A stretch of DNA of 64,000 nucleotides from assembly GCF_016863115.1 (NCBI RefSeq), contig NZ_BOOG01000027.1:1-64000 (forward strand), written 5' to 3'. Origin of the DNA: Sphaerimonospora thailandensis. GTDB taxonomy: Bacteria; Actinomycetota; Actinomycetes; Streptosporangiales; Streptosporangiaceae. The notes beneath the pieces are model-generated. The model was given only the letters and a program-made list of their open reading frames with translations. It ran no database searches and was not told where the DNA came from. This document shows positions 50,212-58,608 of the stretch, piece by piece (position 1 is the first letter of the stretch; each line of letters begins with the position of its first letter). Both the position numbers and the translations under genes were made by a program.

Positions 50212-51315
50212 ATGAGCTCTTCTTTCGTCACGTATGAACGGTTGTGGCCCGTGTTCCCCAAACAGTGCTGTGTTACTTGGATCCGAACCGGCGAATCGGA
50301 TGCCGTGTTCGCCGATCTGGTCCGCCGTTTCGGTGGTGATCCCTCTGCCGTCCACCCGGCCACCTGGGCGGACGTGGAGGACGAGGCGTATGAGGACCTC
50401 GACGAGGAGGCAGATGGCGCCATGCTCACCGCCCGGCACGGCGTGTGGACGGTCGTGATGGAGCCGTTCAACGTCCGGGGGACCAGCGTGCGGATCCTGA
50501 GCGAGGTGGCGGCCGACAGCCAGGCATATAGCGTCCGTTGGACGGCGGACCGTCGGGTGAGGGTCACGTACGTGGCCGACGGTGAACTCATCGCAGCTTT
50601 CAATCCTTTTGATCTGGACGGCGTGACTCCGAGGTCCGGGCGCGACTGGCTGTCAGGGGTGGCGGTGACGGAGGAGCAGTGGCGGCGGAACGGGTTCGCC
50701 GCAGGGCTGGCCGTCGGCGAGGAACTGTCCGGGGTACGTGTGGACGGGCAGTGGCTGAAGCAGACGCATCTGGGCGTTCAGTTGTACCCGCTGCCGCTGC
50801 ACCCGGTGACGCCTGCGGATCTTCTGGATGCGGACATGCAGGCCATCGCCAGGAGCGATCCCCGGATCGGGGCGATCGCCGCCGAGCCCACCGCCGACAA
50901 GCTGCCGGAGATCATCCGTATCGCCGCCGAACTCGCCGTCGCCACCACTGGATTGGAGGGCTCGCTGATCGACGAGGCGATGCGGTTCGTCGCGGCCGGC
51001 GACCGTGGCGCGGCGGCACAGGACGTGCGTAGCCGCCTCTACCGTCTTCGGGACCAGTACCGGGCCGAGGCCGCGCGAGGAAACAACCCGATCCCGGGCC
51101 ATGACACCGAGCTGGGGCGCCTGCTGCTGAAGGAACGAGCCGTGCAGGCCCTCATTTACGCCCTCAAGAACGACGTGGATCTCGTCGCTGCCGTCGAGTA
51201 CACGGTCCAGGCCGCAGAAGAAACCCACCTGAGTGAGGAGAACGGCGACCGCGAGCGAGCACGCGTTCTCAATGTCGTTACCTACTACCTCCGCACCGGA
51301 ACAAGTCCGTGGTGA
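50212..51315 (+). CDS. DUF6461-like protein, possible immunity protein
   Basis: The product is 367 aa from ATG 50212. The N-terminal part (SSFVTYERLWPVFPKQCCVT, then SDAVFADLVRRFGGDP and DGAMLTARHGVWTVVMEPFN) fits the DUF6461 family, common in actinomycetes and often downstream of polymorphic toxins. The C-terminal half is helical and charged (EIIRIAAELAVATTG, ALIYALKNDVDLVAAVEYTV). No signal or membrane segment is seen, so it is cytosolic. Sitting directly after a toxin-like relic it may be an orphan immunity protein. The frame extends upstream without stop to 49885, so a longer fused product cannot be excluded. Confidence 0.72.
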   Translation: MSSSFVTYERLWPVFPKQCCVTWIRTGESDAVFADLVRRFGGDPSAVHPATWADVEDEAYEDLDEEADGAMLTARHGVWTVVMEPFNVRGTSVRILSEVAADSQAYSVRWTADRRVRVTYVADGELIAAFNPFDLDGVTPRSGRDWLSGVAVTEEQWRRNGFAAGLAVGEELSGVRVDGQWLKQTHLGVQLYPLPLHPVTPADLLDADMQAIARSDPRIGAIAAEPTADKLPEIIRIAAELAVATTGLEGSLIDEAMRFVAAGDRGAAAQDVRSRLYRLRDQYRAEAARGNNPIPGHDTELGRLLLKERAVQALIYALKNDVDLVAAVEYTVQAAEETHLSEENGDRERARVLNVVTYYLRTGTSPW

Positions 51316-51431
51316 GTAGCCGTCTGGCTTGCCTTCGGCGAGCACGCCATTCCATCGGGTCGGAAGGATTCGCCACGAGCCAGGATCGTAGGCGCCCGGC
51401 CGATCGAAGCCGTATGTACGGCGGCGGCAGG

Positions 51432-52556
51432 TCAGATCGGGAGAGGAAGCAGACGGCCCGCGATTACTATCGCGACGTCTTCGGACTCGCGGGCCAGTCG
51501 CTGGTTGAGGCGGCCCAGCTCGTCGCGGAACAGCCCTCCGGCGGCGGTGGCCGGGACGACGCCGAGGCCGACCTCGTCGCTCACCGCGACCACCCGGGCC
51601 CGGGTGCGCCGCCAGGCCGCCACGAGTTCGTCGCACCGCCGAGTCACCTCAGCCCGTGCCAGGCCGGGGTCGTGGTCCGAGCCCGGCCACGCCCCGCATT
51701 CGTCGAACATCGCGGCCAGCCACGTGCCGATGCCGTCGATCAGCAGTGTCCGGCCGGGGTCGTCCGTTGTGGCGAGGACGGAGGTGAGGTCGGTGGTCTC
51801 AAGGGTCCGCCAGTGCCGGGGACGGCGATCCCGGTGCAGCTTCACCCTGGCCAGCCACGAGGGGTCGTCGCCGGGGGAGGGGCCCGTGGCGACGTAGGTG
51901 ACGTCGGGGTCGGCGGCCACCCGCAGTTCGGCCTCCTCGGACTTGCCCGATCGGGCGCCGCCGAGCAGCAGCGTCCGCCTCGCCATGCCCGACGCCGGTG
52001 CCCCGGTGAGGGTGCTCACGCGCCTGTCCTGGGTGTGCAACACGGTCCCGTCCGGTACGGCTCTCGCTCTCCAGTGGGCGAGCCTGCGGGCCAGTTCGGT
52101 CTCGGAGGGGACACGGTGGTCGAGGTGTACGGCGATGATCTGCGTCTCGGGCGTGACCCGGCCGCGGCGGCGCAGATCGCCCAGGCGCTCCGGCTCGTCG
52201 AGTAGGTCGATGAGCAACAGGTCGAAGGGTTCCCGGGGACAGGGCTCATCGAGGCCGTCACCTCGCCGGGGGGCATCGGGGATGCCCGCATCGGACGGCG
52301 CGTAGAGCATCCGGCTCCGGTCGGGACCGGTGATCTCGTAGCCGTCGGGGCCGCGGGCGAGGAGATAGCCGTCCGGCACCACTCCGCCCTGTGCTGTGCC
52401 GGTACGGGACGGGAGTCGTACGAGCCCGTCGATCACGATCGATGCGGGTGCGCGGCGATCGGGGGCATCGGGGGCGAGGCGGCCGCAGGAGGCGCAGCCG
52501 CAGCCCGGCGCGGGCCAGCCCTCCGGGCCCCCGGTCCCCGCCAAGCGGACCTCCAC
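51432..52556 (-). CDS. cobU: Adenosylcobinamide kinase/guanylyltransferase with an N-terminal MBL-like domain
   Basis: The 374-aa protein starts at GTG 52556, which has AAAGGAG six bases upstream. Residues 1-185 resemble a PhnP-type metallo-beta-lactamase domain: VEVRLAGTGGPEGWPAPGCG and CASCGRLA, then VPSETELARRLAHWRARAVP, but the metal motif HxHxDH is absent. Residues 190-374 are CobU: P-loop LLLGGARSGKSEEAEL, then SDEVGLGVVPATAAGGLFRD and LNQRLARESEDVAIVIAGRL. CobU phosphorylates adenosylcobinamide and attaches GMP. The fused domain is probably structural. Confidence 0.88.
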   Translation of the reverse strand: MEVRLAGTGGPEGWPAPGCGCASCGRLAPDAPDRRAPASIVIDGLVRLPSRTGTAQGGVVPDGYLLARGPDGYEITGPDRSRMLYAPSDAGIPDAPRRGDGLDEPCPREPFDLLLIDLLDEPERLGDLRRRGRVTPETQIIAVHLDHRVPSETELARRLAHWRARAVPDGTVLHTQDRRVSTLTGAPASGMARRTLLLGGARSGKSEEAELRVAADPDVTYVATGPSPGDDPSWLARVKLHRDRRPRHWRTLETTDLTSVLATTDDPGRTLLIDGIGTWLAAMFDECGAWPGSDHDPGLARAEVTRRCDELVAAWRRTRARVVAVSDEVGLGVVPATAAGGLFRDELGRLNQRLARESEDVAIVIAGRLLPLPI

Positions 52557-52628
52557 CCGGCGCTCCTTTCGCATAGGGTCGATGAGACGTGCGTGTTCGA
52601 CTGGTTCGGCGGGAAGGGGCGGATGGGC

Positions 52629-52835
52629 ATGACATGGCGGTGGCGGTACGAGGACGCGAACGGCGCCGAGATGACGGACCGGGCGCTGCCGAGTGAGATC
52701 TTCACCAGCCAGTCGGACGCCGAGTCGTGGCTGGGAGAGTCGTGGCGTGACCTGCTCGAAAACGGGGTGGAGCAGGTCACGCTCCTGGAGGAGGACCGCG
52801 TCGAGTACGCGGGGATGTCGCTGCGCCCCGCCTGA
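52629..52835 (+). CDS. Small conserved protein (68 aa)
   Basis: The core begins MTWRWRYEDANGAEMTDRAL and continues EIFTSQSDAESWLGESWRDL, an acidic, Trp-rich small protein of a kind common in actinobacteria. Function unknown. Three in-frame starts exist: GTG 52593, ATG 52623 and ATG 52629; the last is chosen because similarity begins there and GGAAGGGG stands 11 bases upstream. It is divergent from cobU. Confidence 0.7.
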   Translation: MTWRWRYEDANGAEMTDRALPSEIFTSQSDAESWLGESWRDLLENGVEQVTLLEEDRVEYAGMSLRPA

Positions 52836-52850
52836 CGTGGTCCGAATCGG

Positions 52851-53849
52851 CTACGGCCGCTTGGCGGGGCTGACGGTCTTGGCCGGGTCCCGCTCGACCA
52901 CGTCGCCGAGCACTTCGTCGATCCGGCGCATGGTCTCGTCGTCGAGCCGGACCCCCGAGGCCTTCACGTTGTCGCGCACCTGCTCCGGACGTGTGGCTCC
53001 GACGATGGCGGACGACACGTTGGGGTTGCGCAACACCCAGGCCACCGCGAGCTGGGCCATGGTGAGCCCGAGGTCGGCGGCGATCGGCTTGAGCTCCTGC
53101 ACCCGGCGCAGCAACTCGTCGTCGAGCATCCGGCCGATGAAGCCGGAGCCGGTGGGGTCGGTGGCGCGCGAACCGGCGGGCGCCGGCCGGCCGGGCAGGT
53201 ACTTGCCGGTGAGCACGCCCTGTGCGATGGGCGACCAGACGATCTGGCTCAAGCCCTCCTTCTCGCACAGCGGCACGACCTCGGCCTCGATGACCCGCCA
53301 CAGCATCGAGTACTGCGGCTGGTTGGACACGAGCCGGTCGAAGCCCATCTCGTCGGCGATCTTCAGTGCCCGGGCGATCTGGTCGGCCGTCCATTCGCTG
53401 ACGCCCACGTACAGCACCTTGCCCTGCCGTACGAGATCGTCGAAGGCGCGGAGCGTCTCCTCCAGCGGCGTCTCGACGTCGAAGCGGTGCGCCTGGTAGA
53501 GGTCGACGTAGTCCGTCCGCAGGCGGCGCAGCGAGCCGTTGACGGACTCCATGATGTGCTTGCGGGACAGTCCGCGGTCGTTCGGCCCGGTCCCGGTGGG
53601 CCAGTAGACCTTGGTGAAGATCTCCAGGGACTCGCGGCGTACGCCCTCCAGCGCCCGCCCGAGCACCTCCTCGGCCCGTGTGCCGGCGTAGACGTCGGCG
53701 GTGTCGAACGTCGTCACGCCTTCGTCAAGGGCCGCGTGCACGCATGCGCGAGCCGCGTCCTCCTCGACCTGCGAACCGTGGGTGATCCAGTTTCCGTAGC
53801 TGATCTCGCTGACCATGAGGCCGCTGCGGCCGAGATGGCGGAATTCCAT
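52851..53849 (-). CDS. Aldo/keto reductase
   Basis: The 332-aa NADPH-dependent oxidoreductase shows FDTADVYAGTRAEEVLGRAL (Asp and Tyr of the tetrad), Lys in IFTKVYW, His in LYQAHRFDVETP and the cofactor-binding end IVGATRPEQVRDNV. It belongs to the KCNAB/YdhF-like AKR6-type branch that acts on aldehydes and ketones. The substrate is not evident. It stands alone between cobU and the ABC transporter operon. Confidence 0.93.
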   Translation of the reverse strand: MEFRHLGRSGLMVSEISYGNWITHGSQVEEDAARACVHAALDEGVTTFDTADVYAGTRAEEVLGRALEGVRRESLEIFTKVYWPTGTGPNDRGLSRKHIMESVNGSLRRLRTDYVDLYQAHRFDVETPLEETLRAFDDLVRQGKVLYVGVSEWTADQIARALKIADEMGFDRLVSNQPQYSMLWRVIEAEVVPLCEKEGLSQIVWSPIAQGVLTGKYLPGRPAPAGSRATDPTGSGFIGRMLDDELLRRVQELKPIAADLGLTMAQLAVAWVLRNPNVSSAIVGATRPEQVRDNVKASGVRLDDETMRRIDEVLGDVVERDPAKTVSPAKRP

Positions 53850-53947
53850 GCCCCCGACATTAGTGCGCCCTCAGCTGACGGTGTGACCGCGGTCATCGCG
53901 CATGGCGGCGAAACCCGGGGCCGGTGCGGGGTCCGACCGTACGGCGA

Positions 53948-54640
53948 TCAGCTCCTGGGCGGAGCGGTTCCCAGGTATGCCGAGGCGAGCGCGTCATCGG
54001 AGGCACGAAGCGGCTCGGGCGGGCCGCCGTAGGTGAGGGAGCCGTGCGCCAGTACGTACGCCGTGTCGGCGACCGTGAGGGCGGCGTGTGCGAACTGCTC
54101 CACGAGCAGCACCGCGCAGCCGCCGGCGGCGAGCCCGCGCAGCACCGGGAGCAGCCGCCGCACGATGGCCGGCGCCAGGCCGAGCGACATCTCGTCCAGC
54201 AGCAGTACGGACGGACCGCCCACGATCGCCCGGCCGAGGACGAGCATCTGCTGTTCTCCGCCCGACAGCAGTCCGGCGCGGACGTCGAGGCGCTTTTCCA
54301 GTTCGGGGAAGAGCTCCAGCGCCCGGTCGAGGGGTCCGACCAGTCGGATGTTCTCCCGCACGGTGAGGGTGGCGAAGACGGCACGGCCCTGTTCGACGTG
54401 GGCCAGGCCCTGCCGGGCCCGGCGAGGACGGGACCAGGACGTGATGTCCCGCCCGGCCAGCCGGATCCGGCCGCCGGCCGCCGGGAGGACGCCGGAGACG
54501 GCCTCCAGCAGGGTGGTCTTGCCCGCGCCGTTCGGGCCGAGCAGCACGGTGACCTGACCGGCCGCGGCGGTGAGCGAGACGCCGCGCACGACCGGCTGCC
54601 CGCCGCGCGCCACAGTGAGGTCGTCCAGGGCGAGCGTCAT
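53948..54640 (-). CDS. livF: Branched-chain amino-acid type ABC transporter ATPase (LivF)
   Basis: The 230-aa ATPase has Walker A LLGPNGAGKTTLLEAV, signature LSGGEQQMLVLGRAI and Walker B SVLLLDEMSLGLAP. Length and sequence fit LivF. The ATG overlaps the stop of the upstream fusion gene (ATGA). It is the last gene of a four-gene import operon: binding protein, LivH, LivM-LivG fusion, LivF. The real substrate could be branched-chain amino acids, urea, short amides or aromatic compounds. Confidence 0.93.
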   Translation of the reverse strand: MTLALDDLTVARGGQPVVRGVSLTAAAGQVTVLLGPNGAGKTTLLEAVSGVLPAAGGRIRLAGRDITSWSRPRRARQGLAHVEQGRAVFATLTVRENIRLVGPLDRALELFPELEKRLDVRAGLLSGGEQQMLVLGRAIVGGPSVLLLDEMSLGLAPAIVRRLLPVLRGLAAGGCAVLLVEQFAHAALTVADTAYVLAHGSLTYGGPPEPLRASDDALASAYLGTAPPRS

Positions 54641-56394
54641 GCGGCCATCTCCTCTCCAAGGTAGGCGCGAAGCACATGCGCCCGGGTGAAGACCTCGGCG
54701 GGAGGGCCCTCGGCGATGACCCGGCCGAAGTCGAGCACGGTCACCCTCGTGCACGCCCTGCGCACGAGGTCGAGGTCGTGCTCGATGAGCAGGACGGCCG
54801 AGCCGTAGCGGGCGGGTACGGATGCCAGCCACTCGCCCAGCCGGGCCGATTCGGCGTGACCGAGTCCCGCGGCGGGCTCGTCCAGCACGGCGACCGCGGG
54901 GCGGGCCAGCAGGGCCCCGGCGACCTCGAGCAGTCGCCGGGTGCCGACGTCCAGCGCGGAGATCGGCCCTTCCGGTCCGACTTCGACCAGCCCGGCCAGC
55001 GCCTCGGCGATGTCCGCGTCGCTGACCGGGCGGCGGGCCGCGAACCTGAGGTATTCCCGCACGGTCAGCCCCGTGGGCACCCTGTCCTGCTGGAACGTGC
55101 GGCGCAGCCCGGCGCGTGCGCGGCGGTGCACGGGCAGGCCGTCCACCCGGCCGCCGCTCACCGTGATCGTGCCGGCCGATCCCGGCAGGAAGCCGCTGAC
55201 CGCGTCGACCAGCGAGGACTTCCCCGCCCCGTTGGGCCCGACCAGTCCGACGACGGTTCCGGCGGGAACGGTCAGGCCGACCGCGTCCACCGCGGTGACC
55301 CGCCCGTAGCGCACGGTCAGTCCGGTGACCTCCAGTGCGCCGCCGGTCGTCTCCGGGCCGGCCGGTGCCGCGGCGTCGGCCGGCGCCTCCGCCGGAGCCC
55401 CGGCGGCCACCGGCACAGGCGTCCCGGCCGTGGCGGGGTGAGCGCGGCGCCCACGTGCCACCCCGTGCAGCAATCCCCGGATCGCGTCGCTCATCCCCGC
55501 TCCCTGGGTCAGGGCCTGTACGGCGCCGACCGCGAAGATCACGTTCGACCACTGCTGGGGGACACCGAAGCGGCGCAGCATCTCCGCGACCGCCACGCCC
55601 AGTGCGCCGCCGATCAGCGCGCCCTCGGGATGGTGCGCCCCCACCATGATCGCGACGGCGTACATGACGAGTGACTGGCCGGGGTCGAAGTTCTTCGAGA
55701 CGACCATGGCGAGCTGCCCGGCCAGCAACGCCCCCGACAGCCCGGCGACGAAGGCGCTGACCGCGAAGGCGCTGAGCTTGGCCCCCGGCACGCTGGTGCC
55801 GGCCGCGGCCGTGGCGCGCTCGGACTCGCGCAGCGCCCGCCAGGAGGCGCCGAGCCGGGTCCCCCTGACCAGCTTGAGCGCGATGCCGACGATCGCGAAG
55901 ACGGCGCAGCAGAACAGGAAGTACTGCCGGTCGGAGGTGAGACCGGCCGGACGCGTGACCGTGATGCCGTGGTCGGTCCCGGGGAAGGAGGTCGCGGCGA
56001 GCACCACGTCCACGGTGGCGGCGAAGCCCAGCGTGACGATGGCCAGGTGCACCCCGCGCAGCCGCAGTGCGGGCAGGCCGATCAGCAGGCCGAGCGGCAC
56101 CGCGGCGAGCCCGGCCAGCGGCGCCCAGACGTACAGCCCGCCGGGCACACCCCAGACGTGAAGCTGGGCGGTCGTCCACGCGCCGATCGCGGCGAACGCC
56201 ATCTGGCAGAGCGAGACCATGCCCGCGTGCCCGGCCACCACGCCGAGGCTCTGCAGCAGCACGCCGGAGATCACCGCGGACATGGCGAGGAAGACCCAGT
56301 ACGCGGGCAGCCCGGCGGCCAGCCCATAGCAGAGCCCGGCCAGGAAGACGCCGACGACCCCGGTCCTGACGAGATCGGTTCTAGCGCGCCGCAT
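54637..56394 (-). CDS. LivM permease fused to LivG ATPase
   Basis: The 585-aa protein joins an inner-membrane permease (about 1-310; GVVAGHAGMVSLCQMAFAAI, ALRLRGVHLAIVTLGFAATV) to an ATPase (about 345-585) through a Pro/Ala linker. The ATPase shows Walker A GLVGPNGAGKSSLVDAV, FQQDRVPTGLTVREYL and Walker B VAVLDEPAAGLG. The signature motif is LDVGTRRLLEVAGALL instead of the usual LSxGxQ, so its contribution to ATP hydrolysis may be reduced; the LivF partner has a standard signature. Such LivM-LivG fusions occur in several actinobacteria. It overlaps livH by 14 bases. Confidence 0.9.
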   Translation of the reverse strand: MRRARTDLVRTGVVGVFLAGLCYGLAAGLPAYWVFLAMSAVISGVLLQSLGVVAGHAGMVSLCQMAFAAIGAWTTAQLHVWGVPGGLYVWAPLAGLAAVPLGLLIGLPALRLRGVHLAIVTLGFAATVDVVLAATSFPGTDHGITVTRPAGLTSDRQYFLFCCAVFAIVGIALKLVRGTRLGASWRALRESERATAAAGTSVPGAKLSAFAVSAFVAGLSGALLAGQLAMVVSKNFDPGQSLVMYAVAIMVGAHHPEGALIGGALGVAVAEMLRRFGVPQQWSNVIFAVGAVQALTQGAGMSDAIRGLLHGVARGRRAHPATAGTPVPVAAGAPAEAPADAAAPAGPETTGGALEVTGLTVRYGRVTAVDAVGLTVPAGTVVGLVGPNGAGKSSLVDAVSGFLPGSAGTITVSGGRVDGLPVHRRARAGLRRTFQQDRVPTGLTVREYLRFAARRPVSDADIAEALAGLVEVGPEGPISALDVGTRRLLEVAGALLARPAVAVLDEPAAGLGHAESARLGEWLASVPARYGSAVLLIEHDLDLVRRACTRVTVLDFGRVIAEGPPAEVFTRAHVLRAYLGEEMAA

Positions 56395-57238
56395 CCCATA
56401 CCTCCCCGCGCTGGTTCCAGACGAGGATGAACAGGATGACGACGAAGGGCACCACGTCGCGGTACTGCTGGACGGTGGCCGAACCCGCCAGAGCGCCTTC
56501 GAGAAGGCCGAGGCCGAGCCCGCCGAGCAGCGCCCCGCTCAGCAGTCGCAGTCCGCCGACCAGCGCGGCGGCGCAGGCGGGCACGATGAGCATGCTGAGG
56601 GACAGGATGTCGCTCGACCGCACCGGCGCGACGAGCAGCAGCACGATCGAGGCCAGCGCCCCGGACAGACCCCAGACGGTCACCGTGAGCGCGCGGGTGC
56701 CGATGCCGAGCAGTTCGGTGGTGATCGGCCGCTCGGCCATCGCCCGCAGCCGGAGCCCCAGCGAGGTACGGGTGAGCAGGACATGGATGCCGGTGCCGAT
56801 CAGCACGGCGAGCGCGATCAGGATGACGGAGCCCATGGTGATGGTCACGCCGGCGACCGTGGCGACCCGCCCGTCCGCCGGGTTCGGCAGGACGCGGGGC
56901 TCGTCGCCGAAGCAGATGTAGGCCAGCGCGATGAGCCCGATGAGCTGCGCGATGGACACGGCGGTGCGGATCTGCGGGCCGCCGGTCGCGAACCAGCGGG
57001 TCATGATGAGCCCGCAGCAGACCGAGGCCAGCGCGCCCGCGACGATCCCGGCGAGCGCAGCCACGCCGTACGGCCATCCGGCCTGGACGAGCAGGGCCAT
57101 GACGTAGACCCCGACCACGCCCGTCGCCGCGATCGCCAGGTTGACGGTCGCGGTCAGCCGGTACATCACCGTGAGCAGCAGGCCGAGGGCGGCGAAGGTA
57201 CCGCCCCCGGCCAGCCCGGAGACGACGCCCTGGAGCAT
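56381..57238 (-). CDS. livH: Branched-chain amino-acid type ABC permease (LivH)
   Basis: The 285-aa permease has eight or nine hydrophobic helices; typical motifs are LGLLLTVMYRLTATVNLAIA near the start, RLRAMAERPITTELLGIGTR in the EAA-like loop and ALVGGLRLLSGALLGGLGLG. The ATG at 57238 overlaps the last base of the binding-protein stop codon (TGATG), so translation is coupled. It pairs with the LivM half of the downstream fusion. Confidence 0.92.
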   Translation of the reverse strand: MLQGVVSGLAGGGTFAALGLLLTVMYRLTATVNLAIAATGVVGVYVMALLVQAGWPYGVAALAGIVAGALASVCCGLIMTRWFATGGPQIRTAVSIAQLIGLIALAYICFGDEPRVLPNPADGRVATVAGVTITMGSVILIALAVLIGTGIHVLLTRTSLGLRLRAMAERPITTELLGIGTRALTVTVWGLSGALASIVLLLVAPVRSSDILSLSMLIVPACAAALVGGLRLLSGALLGGLGLGLLEGALAGSATVQQYRDVVPFVVILFILVWNQRGEVWDAAR

Positions 57239-58440
57239 CAGCCGAGCGTCCCCGGATAGCGGACCCAGTCGGGCGTGACGACCCGCCACTGCCCGCCCTC
57301 GAGCTGAACGATCTTCCCGGCCTTGTTCGACATGTGCCCGGCCGCGTCGCCGAACTCGTACGGGGTGCCGGTCAGCGGCGACTCGATCGGCTTCAGCTCC
57401 TTGAACGCCTTGGCGACCGACTCGCGAGTGATCGGGCCTTGAATGGACCTGAGGGTGTCCACCAGGTGGGTGGCCGCGAGGTAGCCGCCCTGGCCGAACG
57501 ACGTGAGCGGCACGTTCTTCTCGGTCATCAGCGACCGCCAGTCGGCCAGCGCGGAGGAGTCGGCCTGGGTGAACGGCTCAAACTCGGCATTGGCATACAT
57601 TCCGTCGCCGTCCGTGCCGAGCGCCTTGGCCACCGCGTCGGTGTAGGGCGCCGTGGTCATCAGCCAGTCGATGCCGGTGATGTTCTGCTGTTTGACGGCC
57701 TTCATCCACGCGATCGCCATCGGCTCGGTGCCGTTGTAGAGCACGGCCTGGCAGCCCTCCTTCTTGGCCCGCAGCACGAACGGCGTCGGGTCGGAGTCGG
57801 GCTTGACCGTGCGGTCGTCCACGACCGGGGTCTTCCCGGTGAGCTTGGTCCAGCTCGCGATGGCCTGGCCGTACGCGTCGTTGGTGTTGCCGAGGATGGC
57901 GAGGAACGAGCAGACCTTGTCCCGCTTGAGCACCTCCGAGGCGTAGTAGAGGTTGATCGCGGTGTTGAGGTACGGCCCGGCGTTGACCGGCGAGATCGCG
58001 GCGGAGCTGAAGCAGGTCGGGTCGACTCCGGTGCCCTGGACCGAGACGATGCCCGACTGCGTGTAGAACGGCGCGTTCACCGCGCAGTCGACCAGGCTGG
58101 CCGAGCCGGCGAGGGCCACGACACCCTGGTTGGTGACCAGGTCCCTGGCCGCCTGGGCGGCGGCCGCCGGGTCGCCCTTGTCGTCGGTGACGATGTACTC
58201 GATTTCGCGTCCGTTGATGCCTCCCTGGGCGTTGACCCGGTCGAACACCGCCTTGGCCGCCGACGAGGAGTCGGGGAAGGTGACCGGCCCGCTCAGGGCG
58301 TTCACACTGCCGATCTTGATGGTGCCCGAGTCTCCGGAGGAACCGGAGGCGGAGGCCGCCGGGGAGTCTTCGGACAGGCCGCAGCCCGATGTCAACGCGA
58401 TGGCGGCGAGCAGTGCGACGGCTGCCTTGGACGCGGTCAT
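57238..58440 (-). CDS. Solute-binding lipoprotein of the Liv-type ABC transporter
   Basis: The 400-aa protein has a lipoprotein signal (LLAAIALTSGCG, Cys20) and the LivK-type fold: IKIGSVNALSGPVTFPDSSS, VFDRVNAQGGINGREIEYI, DDKGDPAAAAQAARDLV. Near the end EFGDAAGHMSNKAGKIVQLE is typical for the family. It catches the substrate outside the membrane. ATG 58440 has GGAGG seven bases upstream. It heads the four-gene operon. The ligand cannot be told from the sequence. Confidence 0.93.
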   Translation of the reverse strand: MTASKAAVALLAAIALTSGCGLSEDSPAASASGSSGDSGTIKIGSVNALSGPVTFPDSSSAAKAVFDRVNAQGGINGREIEYIVTDDKGDPAAAAQAARDLVTNQGVVALAGSASLVDCAVNAPFYTQSGIVSVQGTGVDPTCFSSAAISPVNAGPYLNTAINLYYASEVLKRDKVCSFLAILGNTNDAYGQAIASWTKLTGKTPVVDDRTVKPDSDPTPFVLRAKKEGCQAVLYNGTEPMAIAWMKAVKQQNITGIDWLMTTAPYTDAVAKALGTDGDGMYANAEFEPFTQADSSALADWRSLMTEKNVPLTSFGQGGYLAATHLVDTLRSIQGPITRESVAKAFKELKPIESPLTGTPYEFGDAAGHMSNKAGKIVQLEGGQWRVVTPDWVRYPGTLG

Positions 58441-58608
58441 GTGTGGGCCTCCATGGGGGGACATAACGCCCGGAACACTTCGTATACGATTCCCGGGAGC
58501 GTATGGCCTCGAGTGGAAGCCCGGCAAGATCCTGGAGTAGATCGAAAACGCATCGATCGCCGACCTCCCGCACGTCACGGGTAGATCGGCCTCAATCGTC
58601 TTCTGGGC

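Noticed and set aside
52557-52628. A cobalamin riboswitch before cobU
   Set aside because: The divergent gap is about 70 bp and contains no B12-box-like sequence.
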